From: Alistipes sp.
Lineage (GTDB): Bacteria; Bacteroidota; Bacteroidia; Bacteroidales; Rikenellaceae
DNA: 64,000 bases
Assembly: GCA_017559615.1 (NCBI GenBank)
Contig: JAFYRB010000065.1
Location: 1-64,000, forward strand
Direction of reading: 5' to 3'
Made by a program: the position numbers and the translations under genes. Numbering within the stretch: position 1 is the first letter of the stretch; each line of letters begins with the position of its first letter. The notes below the pieces were generated by a model that saw only the letters and a program-made list of their open reading frames with translations, searched no databases and was not told where the DNA came from. Below, one piece after another: positions 35,859 to 46,420 of the stretch.

Positions 35859-36956
35859 TTATACGTTGAACAAGAAGTGCATAATATCGCCATCCTCGAC
35901 AACATACTCCTTACCCTCGATGCCAATCTTACCCACCTCGCGGCAAGCACGCTCCGAGCCAAGCTCCACGTAATCGTTATACTTGATAACCTCGGCACGG
36001 ATAAAGCCACGCTCGAAGTCGGTGTGGATGATGCCCGCAGTCTCTGGAGCCTTCATACCGCGGCGGAAGGTCCACGCACGGCTCTCGTCAGCACCCGTAG
36101 TGAAGAAGGTCTGAAGGTCGAGAAGACGGTACGCAGCCTTGATAAGACGGCTTACGCCCGACTCCTTAAGTCCCATATCCTCGAGGAACATCTGGCGCTC
36201 CTCGTAGGTCTCCAACTCGGCGATATCCGCCTCGGCAGATGCTGCTACGATAAGCATCTCGGCACGCTCCGATGCGATAGCCGCCTTAACAGCCTCGGTG
36301 TGGGCGTTACCCGTAAGTGCGGCGCTCTCGTCAACGTTACATACGTACAACACAGGCTTATCGGTAAGAAGGTTGAGGTCGTAGACCACCTTGCGCTCCT
36401 CGGCAGTAAGCTCCACGGTACGAGCTGAGAGTCCCTGCTCCAAAGCCTCCTTATAGCGGCACAAGATATCGTACTGACGCTTTGCAACCTTATCACCCGC
36501 TACGGCCTGCTTCTGACACTTACCGATACGGTTCTCGATAGTCTCAAGGTCCTTAAGCTGAAGCTCTGTGTCGATGATGCCCTTATCGCGTACAGGGTCT
36601 ACCGAGCCATCAACGTGTGTGATGTTATCGTTCTCGAAGCAGCGCAATACGTGGATAATAGCGTTGGTGTTACGGATGTTTGCAAGGAACTTATTACCAA
36701 GGCCCTCGCCCTTTGAAGCACCCTTAACCAAACCTGCGATATCCACAATCTCGATTGTTGTAGGCACAACGCGCTTTGGGTTGTCAATCTCCACGAGCTT
36801 CGTAAGACGCTCATCAGGTACGGTGATAACGCCTACGTTAGGCTCGATAGTACAGAAAGGGAAGTTCGCAGCCTGGGCGCGAGCGTTTGATAAACAGTTA
36901 AATAGTGTCGACTTACCTACGTTAGGAAGTCCTACAATTCCACATTGTAAAGCCAT
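35859..36956 (-). CDS. ychF: Redox-regulated ATPase YchF
   Basis: 365-aa Obg-family protein that binds ATP rather than GTP and associates with ribosomes. P-loop GLPNVGKST is near 8-16, followed by [11 protein letters not shown] near 34-44, [17 protein letters not shown] near 72-88, and the C-terminal TGS domain ending [15 protein letters not shown]. Full length. It is preceded by the ClC gene with a 38-nt gap. Confidence 0.97.
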   Translation of the reverse strand: MALQCGIVGLPNVGKSTLFNCLSNARAQAANFPFCTIEPNVGVITVPDERLTKLVEIDNPKRVVPTTIEIVDIAGLVKGASKGEGLGNKFLANIRNTNAIIHVLRCFENDNITHVDGSVDPVRDKGIIDTELQLKDLETIENRIGKCQKQAVAGDKVAKRQYDILCRYKEALEQGLSARTVELTAEERKVVYDLNLLTDKPVLYVCNVDESAALTGNAHTEAVKAAIASERAEMLIVAASAEADIAELETYEERQMFLEDMGLKESGVSRLIKAAYRLLDLQTFFTTGADESRAWTFRRGMKAPETAGIIHTDFERGFIRAEVIKYNDYVELGSERACREVGKIGIEGKEYVVEDGDIMHFLFNV

Positions 36957-36994
36957 AAGTTATATTCGTTTTTTTATTACTAATTCCAAAGTTT

Positions 36995-38794
36995 TTAGTC
37001 AGCCTGCGAAACGTTAACCAAAGCCTCGCGGTAGGCATTCAAGATTTGTGACTTGGCGATAAAGCCCAAGTAGTGATTCTCCTTATCCACCACAGGAAGC
37101 ATCCACGTGTTGCTCTGCTCGAAGCGTGGCATAATGCTCTGAATCATCTCGTGTTCGAGAATCTTATCTGGTGGCTGAATCATATAGTGCATAATCGACT
37201 TACCCCACTTGTCGCGGTCGAACATATCGTGACGTAGGTCATCGAGTTGCACCACGCCGAGCAGCTTATCCTGATTGTCGACCACAGGGAAGATGTTACG
37301 GCGGGCATTCGAGATGATATTCACCACGTCGCCCAAGGTGATAGACTCGCGCAGACGTATAAAGTCGGTCTCCATAAGCTGGTCGAGGCGCAAGAATACG
37401 AATGCCGAAGAGTCCTTATCGTGGGTAAGAAGCTCACCACGCATACGCAACTGCTTGGTGTAGATAGAGTCGCGGTCAAGACCATAGTTTACGGCAAACG
37501 AGATACACGATACTATCATCAGTGGGATGAACAATCCGTAGCCATTCGAGAGCTCGGCGATAAGGAAGATTGCCGTAAGAGGTGCCTTCATAACACCCGA
37601 CATAACACCCGCCATACCTGCCAATGTGAACGACGTGATGGATATCTCCCAGCCAAATACCGCGCGGCAGATAACCGCCAACGAGGCACCGGCAAAGGCA
37701 CCCACGAAGAGCGAAGGTGCGAAGGTACCACCGACACCACCCGCAGCATTTGTAGTAGCCATAGCCACAACCTTAAAGAGCATAATGGCGATAAGGTAGA
37801 TGATTAGGAACCAATCGGCATCGCTAAAGGTGTAGAAGAGCGTGTTGTTGAAGAGCTCCGCAGTATCGCCATTCATCAACGAGCTAAAGCTGTTATGGCC
37901 CTCACCATAGAGTGGAGGGAAGATGAAAATCAGAATACCAAGCGATAGGCCCGCATAAAGCCACTTACGCCACTGCTCGTGGATAGACTTGTAGAAGCCA
38001 CCGACCTTCGAGTTAACCGACGTAAAGTAGTATGCCATAACACCGCAGAAGCATCCCAAGAGTGCAAACAACGGCACCTGTGCCACCTGAAACATATCGC
38101 TACTTGTAAGCGACACGGCGTAGATAGGCGAGAAGCCGTGCAGCGACAGCGAGATGATAGTCGCAGTCATAGATGCCATAAGCAGCGGGATGATAGACTT
38201 CGAGGTGATGTCGAGCATCAGAATCTCCAGAACGAAGACCACACCCGTAATCGGAGCCTTGAAGACCGCCGCCACCGCAGCACCAGCACCACAACAGAGC
38301 AACAACGTGATGTTCTTGTAGTTCAGGCGTGCGAGTTTACCGATGTTCGAGCCTATGGCCGCACCCGTAAGTACGATAGGCGCCTCGGGACCTACCGAAC
38401 CACCAAAACCGATTGTCGTAGCACCACCCACGATAGAAGTCCAGGTGTTATGTCCCTTGATGCGTGAGTCGGTACGCGACATCGCATACAGCACTCGCGT
38501 AACACCCTCCGAGATACCATCCTTAACGATATGCTTCACAAAGAGGGTAGCAAGGATGATACCGATAGCAGGGTAGATCAAATACAACCACTGCGCCTGA
38601 TCTTCGGGAGTCCACGACGTGAGAAGGTGTGTGATGGTGTGGAGCAATGTGTTGAAGATAAAGGCTCCTACACCCGCACAAAGTCCCACGAGAATGGCCA
38701 AAATTGCCATCGCCTGCGACTCCGAGAGGCGGTGTGTAAGGGTGAGGTATACTTGATATATCCTATCCTTTATGTTTTGTTCGAGTTTAATCAT
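36995..38794 (-). CDS. ClC-family chloride channel/transporter with CBS domains
   Basis: 599 aa: a helical ClC membrane core (about 20-440) and a tandem CBS cytoplasmic region (about 465-590). Selectivity-filter blocks are recognisable: [11 protein letters not shown] near 127-137 and [14 protein letters not shown] near 356-369. In the first, the gating Glu of the canonical GxEGP is replaced by Val (S-V-G-P). This argues for a channel-like or differently gated member rather than a classical H+/Cl- antiporter. The CBS domains may sense adenine nucleotides. It lies between trpS and ychF. Confidence 0.9.
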   Translation of the reverse strand: MIKLEQNIKDRIYQVYLTLTHRLSESQAMAILAILVGLCAGVGAFIFNTLLHTITHLLTSWTPEDQAQWLYLIYPAIGIILATLFVKHIVKDGISEGVTRVLYAMSRTDSRIKGHNTWTSIVGGATTIGFGGSVGPEAPIVLTGAAIGSNIGKLARLNYKNITLLLCCGAGAAVAAVFKAPITGVVFVLEILMLDITSKSIIPLLMASMTATIISLSLHGFSPIYAVSLTSSDMFQVAQVPLFALLGCFCGVMAYYFTSVNSKVGGFYKSIHEQWRKWLYAGLSLGILIFIFPPLYGEGHNSFSSLMNGDTAELFNNTLFYTFSDADWFLIIYLIAIMLFKVVAMATTNAAGGVGGTFAPSLFVGAFAGASLAVICRAVFGWEISITSFTLAGMAGVMSGVMKAPLTAIFLIAELSNGYGLFIPLMIVSCISFAVNYGLDRDSIYTKQLRMRGELLTHDKDSSAFVFLRLDQLMETDFIRLRESITLGDVVNIISNARRNIFPVVDNQDKLLGVVQLDDLRHDMFDRDKWGKSIMHYMIQPPDKILEHEMIQSIMPRFEQSNTWMLPVVDKENHYLGFIAKSQILNAYREALVNVSQAD

Positions 38795-38845
38795 TGTTGG
38801 GGTTATAGTTAATTAGTAGCCATACTAATCCCTATGCGAAGAGTA

Positions 38846-39976
38846 TTACTGATTCTTCGCGCGGAACTCTGCAGCCTGACGCTCGATAAGCTCGCGGTCC
38901 TCGAAGTAGTTGATGCGCATAGCACGGCGTACATCGCTCAACGTCTCGGCAGCTGCGGCGCGTGCCTCCTCCGAGCCACGACGAAGAATGTCGTAAACCT
39001 CCTCGATATGCTGCTCATAGTACTTTCTGCGCTCGCGGATAGGTTGCAATAGCTCCTCCAACACCGCTATAAGCAGCTTCTTGCACTTTACGTCACCAAG
39101 ACCACCGCGACGGTAATGCTCCTTCAAAGCATCGAGATTCTCATACTCTGGGAGGTACTTCGCGAAATGCTCTGGGCGTGAGAAGGCATCGAGGTATGTG
39201 AATACGCAGTTGCCCTCGACCTTACCTGGATCGGTAATCTTGAGGTGGTCAGGGTCGGTGTACATACTCATAACCTTCTTCTTGATATCCTCTGGCGAGT
39301 CAGAGAGGTAGATGCAGTTGCCAAGCGACTTCGACATCTTTGCCTTGCCGTCGATACCTGGAAGGCGCAAACAAGCCGAGTTTGTAGGAAGCATAATCTC
39401 TGGTTCAACAAGCGTCTCGCCATATACCGAGTTGAACTTATGCACAATCTCGCGTGTCTGCTCAATCATAGGCTCCTGGTCAGCGCCTACGGGAACTGTC
39501 GTAGCCTTAAATGCTGTGATATCCGAAGCCTGTGAGATAGGGTAGGTGAAGAAGCCAACAGGCGTACCCTTGCGCTGCTGATTCTCCTCCTCGTTGTTAT
39601 TCTCGGCAAAGCCACGCATCTGAATCTCGGCCTTTACCGTAGGGTTACGCTGAAGGCGCTGAACAGTAACGAGGTTCATATAGTAGAATGCCAACTCCGT
39701 AAGCTCGGCAACGTATGACTGAATGAAGATTGTCGACTTCGTAGGGTCGATGCCACAAGAGAGGTAGTCGAGAGCCACCTCGATAATATTCTCGCGCACC
39801 TTGTCAGGGTTGTCGGCATTATCGGTAAGCGCCTGTGCATCGGCAATCATAATAAATATCTTGTCGTAGAGACCTGAATTCTGCAACTCTACGCGGCGGC
39901 TCAACGAGCCTACGAAATGTCCCAAATGTAGTTTTCCCGTTGGACGATCTCCTGTAAGTATTATCTTCTTTCCCAT
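38846..39976 (-). CDS. trpS: Tryptophanyl-tRNA synthetase
   Basis: 376-aa class I synthetase charging tRNA-Trp. The HIGH-type motif is in RPTGKLHLGHFVGS near 11-24 and KMSKSLGN near 213-220. It is somewhat longer than the E. coli enzyme through an insertion around residue 120 and a charged C-terminus. It is first in the minus-strand series and divergent from oxyR. A TATTTTTG box (40048-40041) lies 65 nt upstream. Confidence 0.96.
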   Translation of the reverse strand: MGKKIILTGDRPTGKLHLGHFVGSLSRRVELQNSGLYDKIFIMIADAQALTDNADNPDKVRENIIEVALDYLSCGIDPTKSTIFIQSYVAELTELAFYYMNLVTVQRLQRNPTVKAEIQMRGFAENNNEEENQQRKGTPVGFFTYPISQASDITAFKATTVPVGADQEPMIEQTREIVHKFNSVYGETLVEPEIMLPTNSACLRLPGIDGKAKMSKSLGNCIYLSDSPEDIKKKVMSMYTDPDHLKITDPGKVEGNCVFTYLDAFSRPEHFAKYLPEYENLDALKEHYRRGGLGDVKCKKLLIAVLEELLQPIRERRKYYEQHIEEVYDILRRGSEEARAAAAETLSDVRRAMRINYFEDRELIERQAAEFRAKNQ

Positions 39977-40040
39977 TGTAAATGTAAATTTTCGTTATCT
40001 GTTTTTCTGCGGATACTTATATGTATACGCTCGTAGGCGA

Positions 40041-40048
40041 CAAAAATA
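40041..40048 (-). promoter_or_regulatory. Possible -7 box of trpS
   Basis: TATTTTTG on the minus strand; no -33 box is evident. Confidence 0.35.
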
Positions 40049-40101
40049 AGAAAATTTTGTGAAATTTACTAAAGTAAAGTGTTAATTATAGATTTTTTTT
40101 A

Positions 40102-40109
40102 TAACTTTG
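40102..40109 (+). promoter_or_regulatory. Promoter -7 box of oxyR
   Basis: TAACTTTG lies 32 nt before the chosen oxyR ATG, excluding the in-frame TTG at 40120 as a likely start. Confidence 0.55.
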
Positions 40110-40140
40110 CATTAAAGGATTGCGTAAAACTTATAATCTT

Positions 40141-41040
40141 ATGACAATTATTCAGCTTGAATATCTCTTGGCAGTGGCCAATTGTGGTAGTTTCTCTGTT
40201 GCTGCAGAGCATTGCTTTGTTACCCAGCCATCGCTCTCGATGCAGATTAAGGCGCTCGAGGATGAGCTTGGCGTGGTGCTTCTCGACCGTACTAAAAAAC
40301 CGATTATCCCTACGGCTGTGGGAGAGGTAGTTTTGGAGAATGCGCGACAGGCACTTCGTTCGTATAATTATATCCGCGAGTCGGTTGCCGAGATGCGTGG
40401 CGAGACCTCGGGAAAGATGCGTCTTGGTGTCATCCCAACCATTGCGCCATACCTTCTTCATAAGTTTATCCCAACCTTCATAAAGGAGTATCCAAAGGTG
40501 GAACTTGAGATTCACGAGATGGTGACGGCGGATATCATCGAGGCACTAAAGACTGACCGCATTGATGCGGCTCTTGTAGCGTCGGGAACCTGTGGTGAGG
40601 GTATTACGGAACACGACCTTTTCAGCGACCATTTCTATGCCTATGTGTCGCCGTCGCACCCACTCTTCGAGCGTTCGAATATCCGTATCGAAGATATTGA
40701 TTTTAAGGACCTTATCCTTTTGAGTAGAGGTAACTGTATGCGTGACCAGATTTTCGAACTTTGTCAGGCTGCACACGAAATTCCATCGCACTTCTACTTC
40801 GAATCTGGCTCGCTCGATACGCTTATGCGAATGGTTGATTGTACCTCGTGTATGACCATTATTCCAGAGATGGCTCTTGAGTTTATTCCGCTTGCTCGTC
40901 GCAACCGTGTGAAGAGTATTGCCAAGGGCGCAACATCGCGTCGTGTGGCTCTTGCCGTAAGCCGAACTTACGTAAAACTCTCGATTGTTGAGGCGCTCTG
41001 CAAGACAATTATGGAGTGCGTAAAACAGGATCCGGTTTAG
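40141..41040 (+). CDS. oxyR: Hydrogen-peroxide-sensing LysR regulator OxyR
   Basis: 299-aa LysR-type regulator activating peroxide defence genes. The N-terminal helix-turn-helix spans about residues 3-61 (FSVAAEHCFVTQPSLSMQIKALE split across 18-40). The regulatory domain has RGNCMRDQIFELC, with Cys199 and Cys208 at the same numbers and spacing as the peroxide-sensing pair of E. coli OxyR. ATG 40141 is chosen over TTG 40120. It is followed by a strong terminator and is divergent from trpS. Confidence 0.95.
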   Translation: MTIIQLEYLLAVANCGSFSVAAEHCFVTQPSLSMQIKALEDELGVVLLDRTKKPIIPTAVGEVVLENARQALRSYNYIRESVAEMRGETSGKMRLGVIPTIAPYLLHKFIPTFIKEYPKVELEIHEMVTADIIEALKTDRIDAALVASGTCGEGITEHDLFSDHFYAYVSPSHPLFERSNIRIEDIDFKDLILLSRGNCMRDQIFELCQAAHEIPSHFYFESGSLDTLMRMVDCTSCMTIIPEMALEFIPLARRNRVKSIAKGATSRRVALAVSRTYVKLSIVEALCKTIMECVKQDPV

Positions 41041-41090
41041 TCAATTTTTCCACATCGCGGTATTGACGATTATTGACAAAATTTAGTGGT

Positions 41091-41127
41091 GAGGATGGTG
41101 TTGAAAAGCACCATCCTCGCTCTTTTG
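41091..41127 (+). terminator. Terminator of oxyR
   Basis: A 10-bp perfect stem GAGGATGGTG (41091-41100) with CACCATCCTC (41109-41118), then GCTCTTTTG. A second AT-rich hairpin with a T run (41186-41216) lies further on, before the rsfS promoter. Confidence 0.8.
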
Positions 41128-41228
41128 TCATAGGGTGCATTATGTGGGTTTGGGGTTTCGATGGCGATTTAGGTTGTGTGATTCCGAAATAAAGCAATCG
41201 ATTTATTTCTTTTTTCAACTTTTTTTAC

Positions 41229-41236
41229 TATCTTTG
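41229..41236 (+). promoter_or_regulatory. Promoter -7 box of rsfS
   Basis: TATCTTTG lies 88 nt before the rsfS ATG, giving an untranslated leader of roughly 80 nt. Confidence 0.55.
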
Positions 41237-41324
41237 CGAGGATATTGTATAAACGTTGTACGCCACGCGCGTGTAGAGAATACGCTGGCGGACACAAATA
41301 AACTTTGATTATTAGACTTTTACT

Positions 41325-41684
41325 ATGGAGAATTTTGACAAGTTGGTAAACACGATAGTTGAGGCTATGGATGACAAGAAGGCGCAGGGTATCGTATCTT
41401 TGGACCTTTCGGGTTTTGATGGTGCTATTTGCTCTCATTTTGTTGTCTGCCACGCCGATTCAACAACACAGGTAGATGCTATCTCGCAGGGTATCGAGGA
41501 TAAGGTGTTCGAGGTTATGGGCGAGTGGCCAGTGCGCGTTGAGGGCCGTCAGAACTCATTCTGGATTGCTATGGATTATAGCGATGTTATCGTGCATATT
41601 TTCCAGACAGAACTTCGTGATTTCTACCGTCTTGAGGAGCTTTGGGCTGATGCGCCTATGAAGCGTTACGACTTTGGTGAGTAA
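41325..41684 (+). CDS. rsfS: Ribosome silencing factor RsfS
   Basis: 119-aa protein that binds ribosomal protein uL14 and blocks subunit joining in starvation. VSLDLSGFDGAICSHFVVCHADS near 25-47 (read in two halves) and DYSDVIVHIFQTELRDFYRLEELWAD near 84-109 are family-defining. Length is normal. It lies 52 nt upstream of ftsH on the same strand. Confidence 0.95.
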   Translation: MENFDKLVNTIVEAMDDKKAQGIVSLDLSGFDGAICSHFVVCHADSTTQVDAISQGIEDKVFEVMGEWPVRVEGRQNSFWIAMDYSDVIVHIFQTELRDFYRLEELWADAPMKRYDFGE

Positions 41685-41736
41685 TAAAAGGGGTTAGTAG
41701 TGCGTTGGTTACGCATTACTAATTTAATACGTGAGT

Positions 41737-43731
41737 ATGGAAAAAAATAAGAGGCAATTCCCTCAACCACGTTTTAACTTTATGTGGTTTTGGGCTGTAG
41801 TAGCCGTTGTCATCATTGGCTACTCGATGTTCGGAGGCTCCGATCCTCGCCCTGTGGATGGCGATTGGAATATGGTTGAGGAGCTTGTCGAGCGTGGATA
41901 TGTGGAGCGTATCGAGGTTAAGGATAAGGCTGATGCGAAGGTCTATATCTACGCCGATAAGATTGAGTCGCTCACACAGTCGGATGAGCGTTTTCAGAAT
42001 ATGCCACTATCTGGTGCGCAGGTAGTCTACAATACAAGTGGTGATGTTCAGTATTTCGCCGAGCGTTTGGCAAAGGCCGAGGCTGCGGCAAAGGAGCTAA
42101 ACCCAGAGGCGAAGGATGTTGTCGTGAAGTTTAGCCGCTCGGAGAAGGGTTGGGGTGACTACATTATCGACTTCCTCCCTTGGTTGCTTATCATCCTCGT
42201 GTGGGTGTTTATTATGCGCTCTATGGCTCGCAATGCTGGTGGTGGCGCTGGTGGCGGCATTATGAACGTCGGTAAGGCACGTGCGCAGATGTCGGATAAG
42301 AACTCCAAGGAGCGTGTTACGTTTAAGGATGTGGCAGGATTGGAGGAGGCCAAGATAGAGATTATGGAGATTGTCGACTTCCTCAAGAAGGCGGACAAGT
42401 ATCGCGCTTTGGGTGCGAAGATTCCAAAGGGTGCGCTTCTGGCAGGCCCTCCAGGAACGGGTAAGACCCTCTTGGCAAAGGCTGTTGCTGGTGAGGCTAA
42501 TGTGCCTTTTCTCTCTATTTCGGGTTCCGACTTTGTTGAGATGTTCGTAGGTGTTGGTGCTTCGCGTGTTCGTGACCTTTTCGAGCAGGCAAAGAAGGTG
42601 GCACCTTGTATCGTATTCATTGATGAGATTGATGCTATTGGCCGTGCGCGAGGTAAGAACTCTGGTTTCTCGGGTAATGATGAGCGTGAGAATACTCTCA
42701 ATCAGCTCCTTACCGAGATGGATGGCTTCCAGACAAATGCCGGAGTTATCGTCTTGGCTGCTACAAACCGCGTAGATATCTTGGATAAGGCGCTTATGCG
42801 TGCTGGACGTTTCGACCGTCAGATTGAGGTGGGCCTTCCAGATGTTAAGGAGCGTCAGGCGATTTTCGAGGTACACCTCCGTAAGTTGAAGCTCGACGAT
42901 AAGCTCGATAGAGAGTTCCTCGCAAAGCAGACTCCAGGCTTCGCGGGTGCTGATATCGCTAATGTATGTAACGAGGCTGCGCTCATCGCAGCACGTCATA
43001 ATAAGGATGTTGTTCAGCAGGAGGATTTCCTTGCGGCTATCGACCGTATCGTAGGTGGTTTGGAGCGTAGAAATATGCCTATGACAGCTACGGAGCGTCG
43101 CTCAACGGCTATCCACGAGTCGGGCCACGCTACGGTTATGTGGCGCTTGGAGCATTGCGATCCTGTGTTGAAGGTTACAATCATCCCTCGTGGCCGCTCG
43201 CTTGGTGCTACGTGGTACTTGCCAGAGGAGCGTGTAAATCACAACGTTGAGCACTTCAGTCATAAGTTGGCGGGCTTGGTGGCAGGACGTGTTGCCGAGC
43301 AGATGCTTATGAGTGTCACCTCTACGGGTGCGTTGAACGACTTGGAGCGCACGACAAAGACTGCTTATGCTATGGTGGCTTACTATGGTATGAGTCCGAA
43401 GGTGGGTAACGTCAGCTTCTTCGATGCTACGGGACAGCGTGATGCCTTCACAAAGCCATTCTCGGAGCGTACCGCAGAGATTATCGACGAGGAGGTACGT
43501 CGCATTGTTGATGAGGCTGTGGCATTGGCACGCGAGATTGTCGCGGCGGAGCGCGAGAATATTGAGCGTATGGCAGATATGCTCCTTGAGAAGGAGACTA
43601 TCTTTGCTGAAGATATAGAGACTATCCTTGGTAGTGCGGCGCAGAAGCGCGGCGAGGAGATTGCGGAGCAGGCTGTGGAGCTTGAGCCAGAGTCACCAGC
43701 CGAGGAGAGTGTCGAGAATTCGGAGAATTAA
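41737..43731 (+). CDS. ftsH: ATP-dependent zinc metalloprotease FtsH
   Basis: 664-aa membrane-anchored AAA+ protease for quality control of membrane proteins. Two membrane helices lie near 14-31 and 135-154 with a periplasmic domain between. Walker A GPPGTGKT is near 230-237 and Walker [10 protein letters not shown] near 287-295. [11 protein letters not shown] is followed by the zinc site HESGH near 466-470, with a third ligand in [10 protein letters not shown]. The acidic C-terminus is Bacteroidota-like. The frame opens at GTG 41731; ATG 41737 is preferred. Confidence 0.97.
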   Translation: MEKNKRQFPQPRFNFMWFWAVVAVVIIGYSMFGGSDPRPVDGDWNMVEELVERGYVERIEVKDKADAKVYIYADKIESLTQSDERFQNMPLSGAQVVYNTSGDVQYFAERLAKAEAAAKELNPEAKDVVVKFSRSEKGWGDYIIDFLPWLLIILVWVFIMRSMARNAGGGAGGGIMNVGKARAQMSDKNSKERVTFKDVAGLEEAKIEIMEIVDFLKKADKYRALGAKIPKGALLAGPPGTGKTLLAKAVAGEANVPFLSISGSDFVEMFVGVGASRVRDLFEQAKKVAPCIVFIDEIDAIGRARGKNSGFSGNDERENTLNQLLTEMDGFQTNAGVIVLAATNRVDILDKALMRAGRFDRQIEVGLPDVKERQAIFEVHLRKLKLDDKLDREFLAKQTPGFAGADIANVCNEAALIAARHNKDVVQQEDFLAAIDRIVGGLERRNMPMTATERRSTAIHESGHATVMWRLEHCDPVLKVTIIPRGRSLGATWYLPEERVNHNVEHFSHKLAGLVAGRVAEQMLMSVTSTGALNDLERTTKTAYAMVAYYGMSPKVGNVSFFDATGQRDAFTKPFSERTAEIIDEEVRRIVDEAVALAREIVAAERENIERMADMLLEKETIFAEDIETILGSAAQKRGEEIAEQAVELEPESPAEESVENSEN

Positions 43732-43742
43732 TAGAAGAGATT

Positions 43743-44612
43743 ATGAGCGATAAGTTGCGAAATCTTTTGGTGCGTAGCGCAAGTGGCGTGGTGCTATTTG
43801 GCGTTGTTCTTGGTGCTGCGTTCTTGGGCTACTGGGGCTTTGGTGCGCTGATGCTCCTTATTACCGTTGTTGGAGTATGGGAGTTCTATCAACTCACTAT
43901 GGCAAAGGGGGCTATGCCACAACGTTGTATGGGTATTGTAACCTCAATACTACTCCTCGTAACGGCATTTTCGGCAATATTATTGGCCATACCTTGTGTA
44001 GAGTCGGCTGTCGGAGAGTTGCTGCCCTTTGTGCTTCTTGCTACTATCGCTGCTTTTGCTCTTATCTTCTTTGTTGAGGTGTTCCGCAATAAGGAGAACC
44101 CAACACAGAATATAGCATCAACAATTATGGGTGTTATCTATGTGGCACTGCCAATGTCGTTGATGTTGTTCATACCATTTATGCTCTCACCAGATAAGTG
44201 GAATCCTTGGATTTTCCTCTTCTATCTCTTCTTGGTGTGGGGCAACGATGTCTTTGCCTACTTGGTGGGTATTAGCATCGGCCGCCATAAGATGTGTCCA
44301 CGTCTTTCGCCAAAGAAGTCGTGGGAGGGATTCTTCGGTGGCGTTCTCGGCTCGTTGGCTATGGGTGTACTCGGCGCCTATGTCGTAGAGGGTAACTACC
44401 TCGTGTGGTTGGGCTTGGCACTCGTTGTGTCGCTGTCGAGTGTTGTTGGCGACTTGGTGGAGTCGATGTTCAAGCGTGATGCTGGCGTTAAGGACTCGGG
44501 TAACTTCATCCCTGGTCACGGAGGTATGCTCGATAGATTCGATGCCCTCATCCTCTCGGCGCCATTCGCCTTTGTCTACCTATGTGTTATGATGTTCGTA
44601 ACCCAACTCTAA
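43743..44612 (+). CDS. cdsA: Phosphatidate cytidylyltransferase CdsA
   Basis: 289-aa inner-membrane enzyme making CDP-diacylglycerol from CTP and phosphatidate. It has about seven to eight membrane segments. The signature SMFKRDAGVKDSG followed by IPGHGGMLDRFD (about 240-267) is the CTP-transferase motif with its metal-binding Asp residues. It is 11 nt downstream of ftsH and 31 nt upstream of psd, the next step of phosphatidylethanolamine synthesis after serine addition. Confidence 0.96.
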   Translation: MSDKLRNLLVRSASGVVLFGVVLGAAFLGYWGFGALMLLITVVGVWEFYQLTMAKGAMPQRCMGIVTSILLLVTAFSAILLAIPCVESAVGELLPFVLLATIAAFALIFFVEVFRNKENPTQNIASTIMGVIYVALPMSLMLFIPFMLSPDKWNPWIFLFYLFLVWGNDVFAYLVGISIGRHKMCPRLSPKKSWEGFFGGVLGSLAMGVLGAYVVEGNYLVWLGLALVVSLSSVVGDLVESMFKRDAGVKDSGNFIPGHGGMLDRFDALILSAPFAFVYLCVMMFVTQL

Positions 44613-44643
44613 TTGAATACTAACCTAAAAACTATACCTAATT

Positions 44644-45312
44644 ATGAAGATTAATAAAGAGGGATATTGGATAATTGGTATCACTGGTCTGTTATGCCTA
44701 TCTATCTGGGCGCTTGTCTACTTCCTCATCGACACGCATATCGCCATTATGTGGTTTATGTCGGTATTCTTGCTCATCTTCTGGTTCTTCGTTGCGGCCT
44801 TCTTCCGTGAGCCAAAGCGAGTGCAGATTCACGATGATGAGTTGCTATTCTCGCCTTGTGATGGCCGTGTCGTTGTTACGGAGGTTGTCTCGGATGATGA
44901 GTATATCAAGGGCGAGATGATGCAGATATCTATCTTTATGTCGGTTACAAATGTTCACGTTAACTGGATGCCTGTTCGTGGCGTTGTGGAGTATTTCAAG
45001 CACCACCACGGCCGCTTCCTCGTAGCTTGGCACCCAAAGTCATCAACCGAGAATGAGCGTACTACAACTGTTGTGCGTCTTGCTAATGGCGATAAGATTC
45101 TTCTTCGCCAGATTGCGGGCTTCGTGGCACGCCGTATCGTATCGTATATGACTCCTGGCGAGGCTGTGGAGCAGAATAGTGTGATGGGCTTCATCAAGTT
45201 TGGCTCGCGTGTTGATATCCTTATCCCAAAGGATTCGGAGCTTTATGTTGAGATTGGAGATCCTGTAATCGGCTCACAGACACCTATTGCACGCCTTAAG
45301 CGCAGAGACTAA
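44644..45312 (+). CDS. psd: Phosphatidylserine decarboxylase proenzyme
   Basis: 222-aa short (PSD-A type) proenzyme making phosphatidylethanolamine. Two N-terminal membrane helices span about 8-60. The self-cleavage site is the Gly-Ser in KFGSRVDIL near 184-192, where Ser becomes the pyruvoyl group. The catalytic NVHVNWMP block lies near 102-109. It is arranged with cdsA as a phospholipid synthesis pair. Confidence 0.95.
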   Translation: MKINKEGYWIIGITGLLCLSIWALVYFLIDTHIAIMWFMSVFLLIFWFFVAAFFREPKRVQIHDDELLFSPCDGRVVVTEVVSDDEYIKGEMMQISIFMSVTNVHVNWMPVRGVVEYFKHHHGRFLVAWHPKSSTENERTTTVVRLANGDKILLRQIAGFVARRIVSYMTPGEAVEQNSVMGFIKFGSRVDILIPKDSELYVEIGDPVIGSQTPIARLKRRD

Positions 45313-45325
45313 ACACACCCGAAAT

Positions 45326-46420
45326 ATGACGGCGGAGAAGATATTAAAGAGCATTGCGACAATCGCTATCATTACGGTAGTGCTACTTATGGTGTGGTAT
45401 CTATCGAATGTGGTGTTGTATATCCTTGCCTCGGCAATCCTCTCGCTCGTTGGTCGCCCGTTGGTTAACCGCCTATCGCGTATCAAGATTGCGGGACACG
45501 GTTTGTCGCTTACCATCGCCTCGGCTATCACTCTTATTGTGATGTGGATTGTCGTGGGAGGTTTGTTGTCACTCTTCCTGCCACTATTATTTAATAAGGT
45601 AAACTCCCTTGCGGAGATGGACTGGGAGGGTGTTACGACGGTTATTGGTAACTCGTTGAGCAACGCGCAGAACTACCTTGAGCGCACCTTCTCGTTGAAT
45701 ATGAACGATATTACCGATACGTTCAAGCACTTTATGCTGGGCCTTGTCGATGTCGACTATATGAAGACCTTCTCGAGTGTTGTCTCGGTGGTTATGAGCT
45801 TCGGCATCGCGTTTTTCTCAATTTCGTTTATTACCTTCTACTTTATGAAGGATGATGGACTCTTCTATCGCCTTGTTACGCTCTTCTTCCCTGACCGCTA
45901 TCGCAAGAACGTATGTAACGCTCTGGACTCTATCACAGCGCTGCTATCGCGTTACTTTGGTGGTTTGTTGGTGGAGAGTTTCGTGCTTATGGTGGTGATA
46001 TCTATCGTGCTGTTGCTCTTTGGTATGCACTCGAGCGACGCACTTATCATAGGCCTTATTATGGGTATCTTCAATGTTATCCCATACGCAGGTCCTGTAA
46101 TCGGCAGTTTTCTGTCGTTGTGTATAGCCATTCTCTCGCCTATGGATGGTAATATCCTCTATACGGCAATGGTGTTGTGTTCTACCATCGCCACGGTGAA
46201 GATTGTTGACGACTTCATCATTCAGCCTACGGTATACTCGGAGCGTGTGCAGGCACACCCTTTGGAGGTGTTCCTATGTATCCTTATCGCAGGCTCGGTG
46301 GCTGGCGTGTGGGGAATGTTGCTGGCTATACCTCTCTATACCGTACTCAGAGTCTTTGCTCGCGAGTTCTTCTCGGAGTATAGCCTGGTGCGTAAACTAA
46401 CAAGCCAAATGACCGAATAG
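45326..46420 (+). CDS. AI-2E family permease
   Basis: 364-aa inner-membrane protein of the AI-2E transporter (UPF0118, PerM-like) family, with about seven to eight hydrophobic segments. A conserved C-terminal block, FNVIPYAGPVIGS near 251-263, precedes DDFIIQPTVYSERVQAHPLEVF near 294-315 (split here). Family members export autoinducer-2 or act in sodium/proton exchange; the substrate cannot be decided. The frame opens 13 codons earlier inside psd; ATG 45326 gives MTAEKILKS and avoids the overlap. Confidence 0.9.
   Translation: MTAEKILKSIATIAIITVVLLMVWYLSNVVLYILASAILSLVGRPLVNRLSRIKIAGHGLSLTIASAITLIVMWIVVGGLLSLFLPLLFNKVNSLAEMDWEGVTTVIGNSLSNAQNYLERTFSLNMNDITDTFKHFMLGLVDVDYMKTFSSVVSVVMSFGIAFFSISFITFYFMKDDGLFYRLVTLFFPDRYRKNVCNALDSITALLSRYFGGLLVESFVLMVVISIVLLLFGMHSSDALIIGLIMGIFNVIPYAGPVIGSFLSLCIAILSPMDGNILYTAMVLCSTIATVKIVDDFIIQPTVYSERVQAHPLEVFLCILIAGSVAGVWGMLLAIPLYTVLRVFAREFFSEYSLVRKLTSQMTE

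Noticed and set aside
40120..40140. TTG start for oxyR
   Set aside because: Too close to the -7 box (40102-40109), and the ATG at 40141 gives the standard LysR N-terminus and Cys199/Cys208 numbering.
41061..41080. Direct repeat TATTGAC twice after oxyR
   Set aside because: Seven-nt repeats in AT-rich intergenic DNA are expected by chance and no further copies were seen.
42097..42999. Open frame of 300 codons opposite ftsH
   Set aside because: Antisense to the AAA+ core of FtsH; codon-bias artefact.
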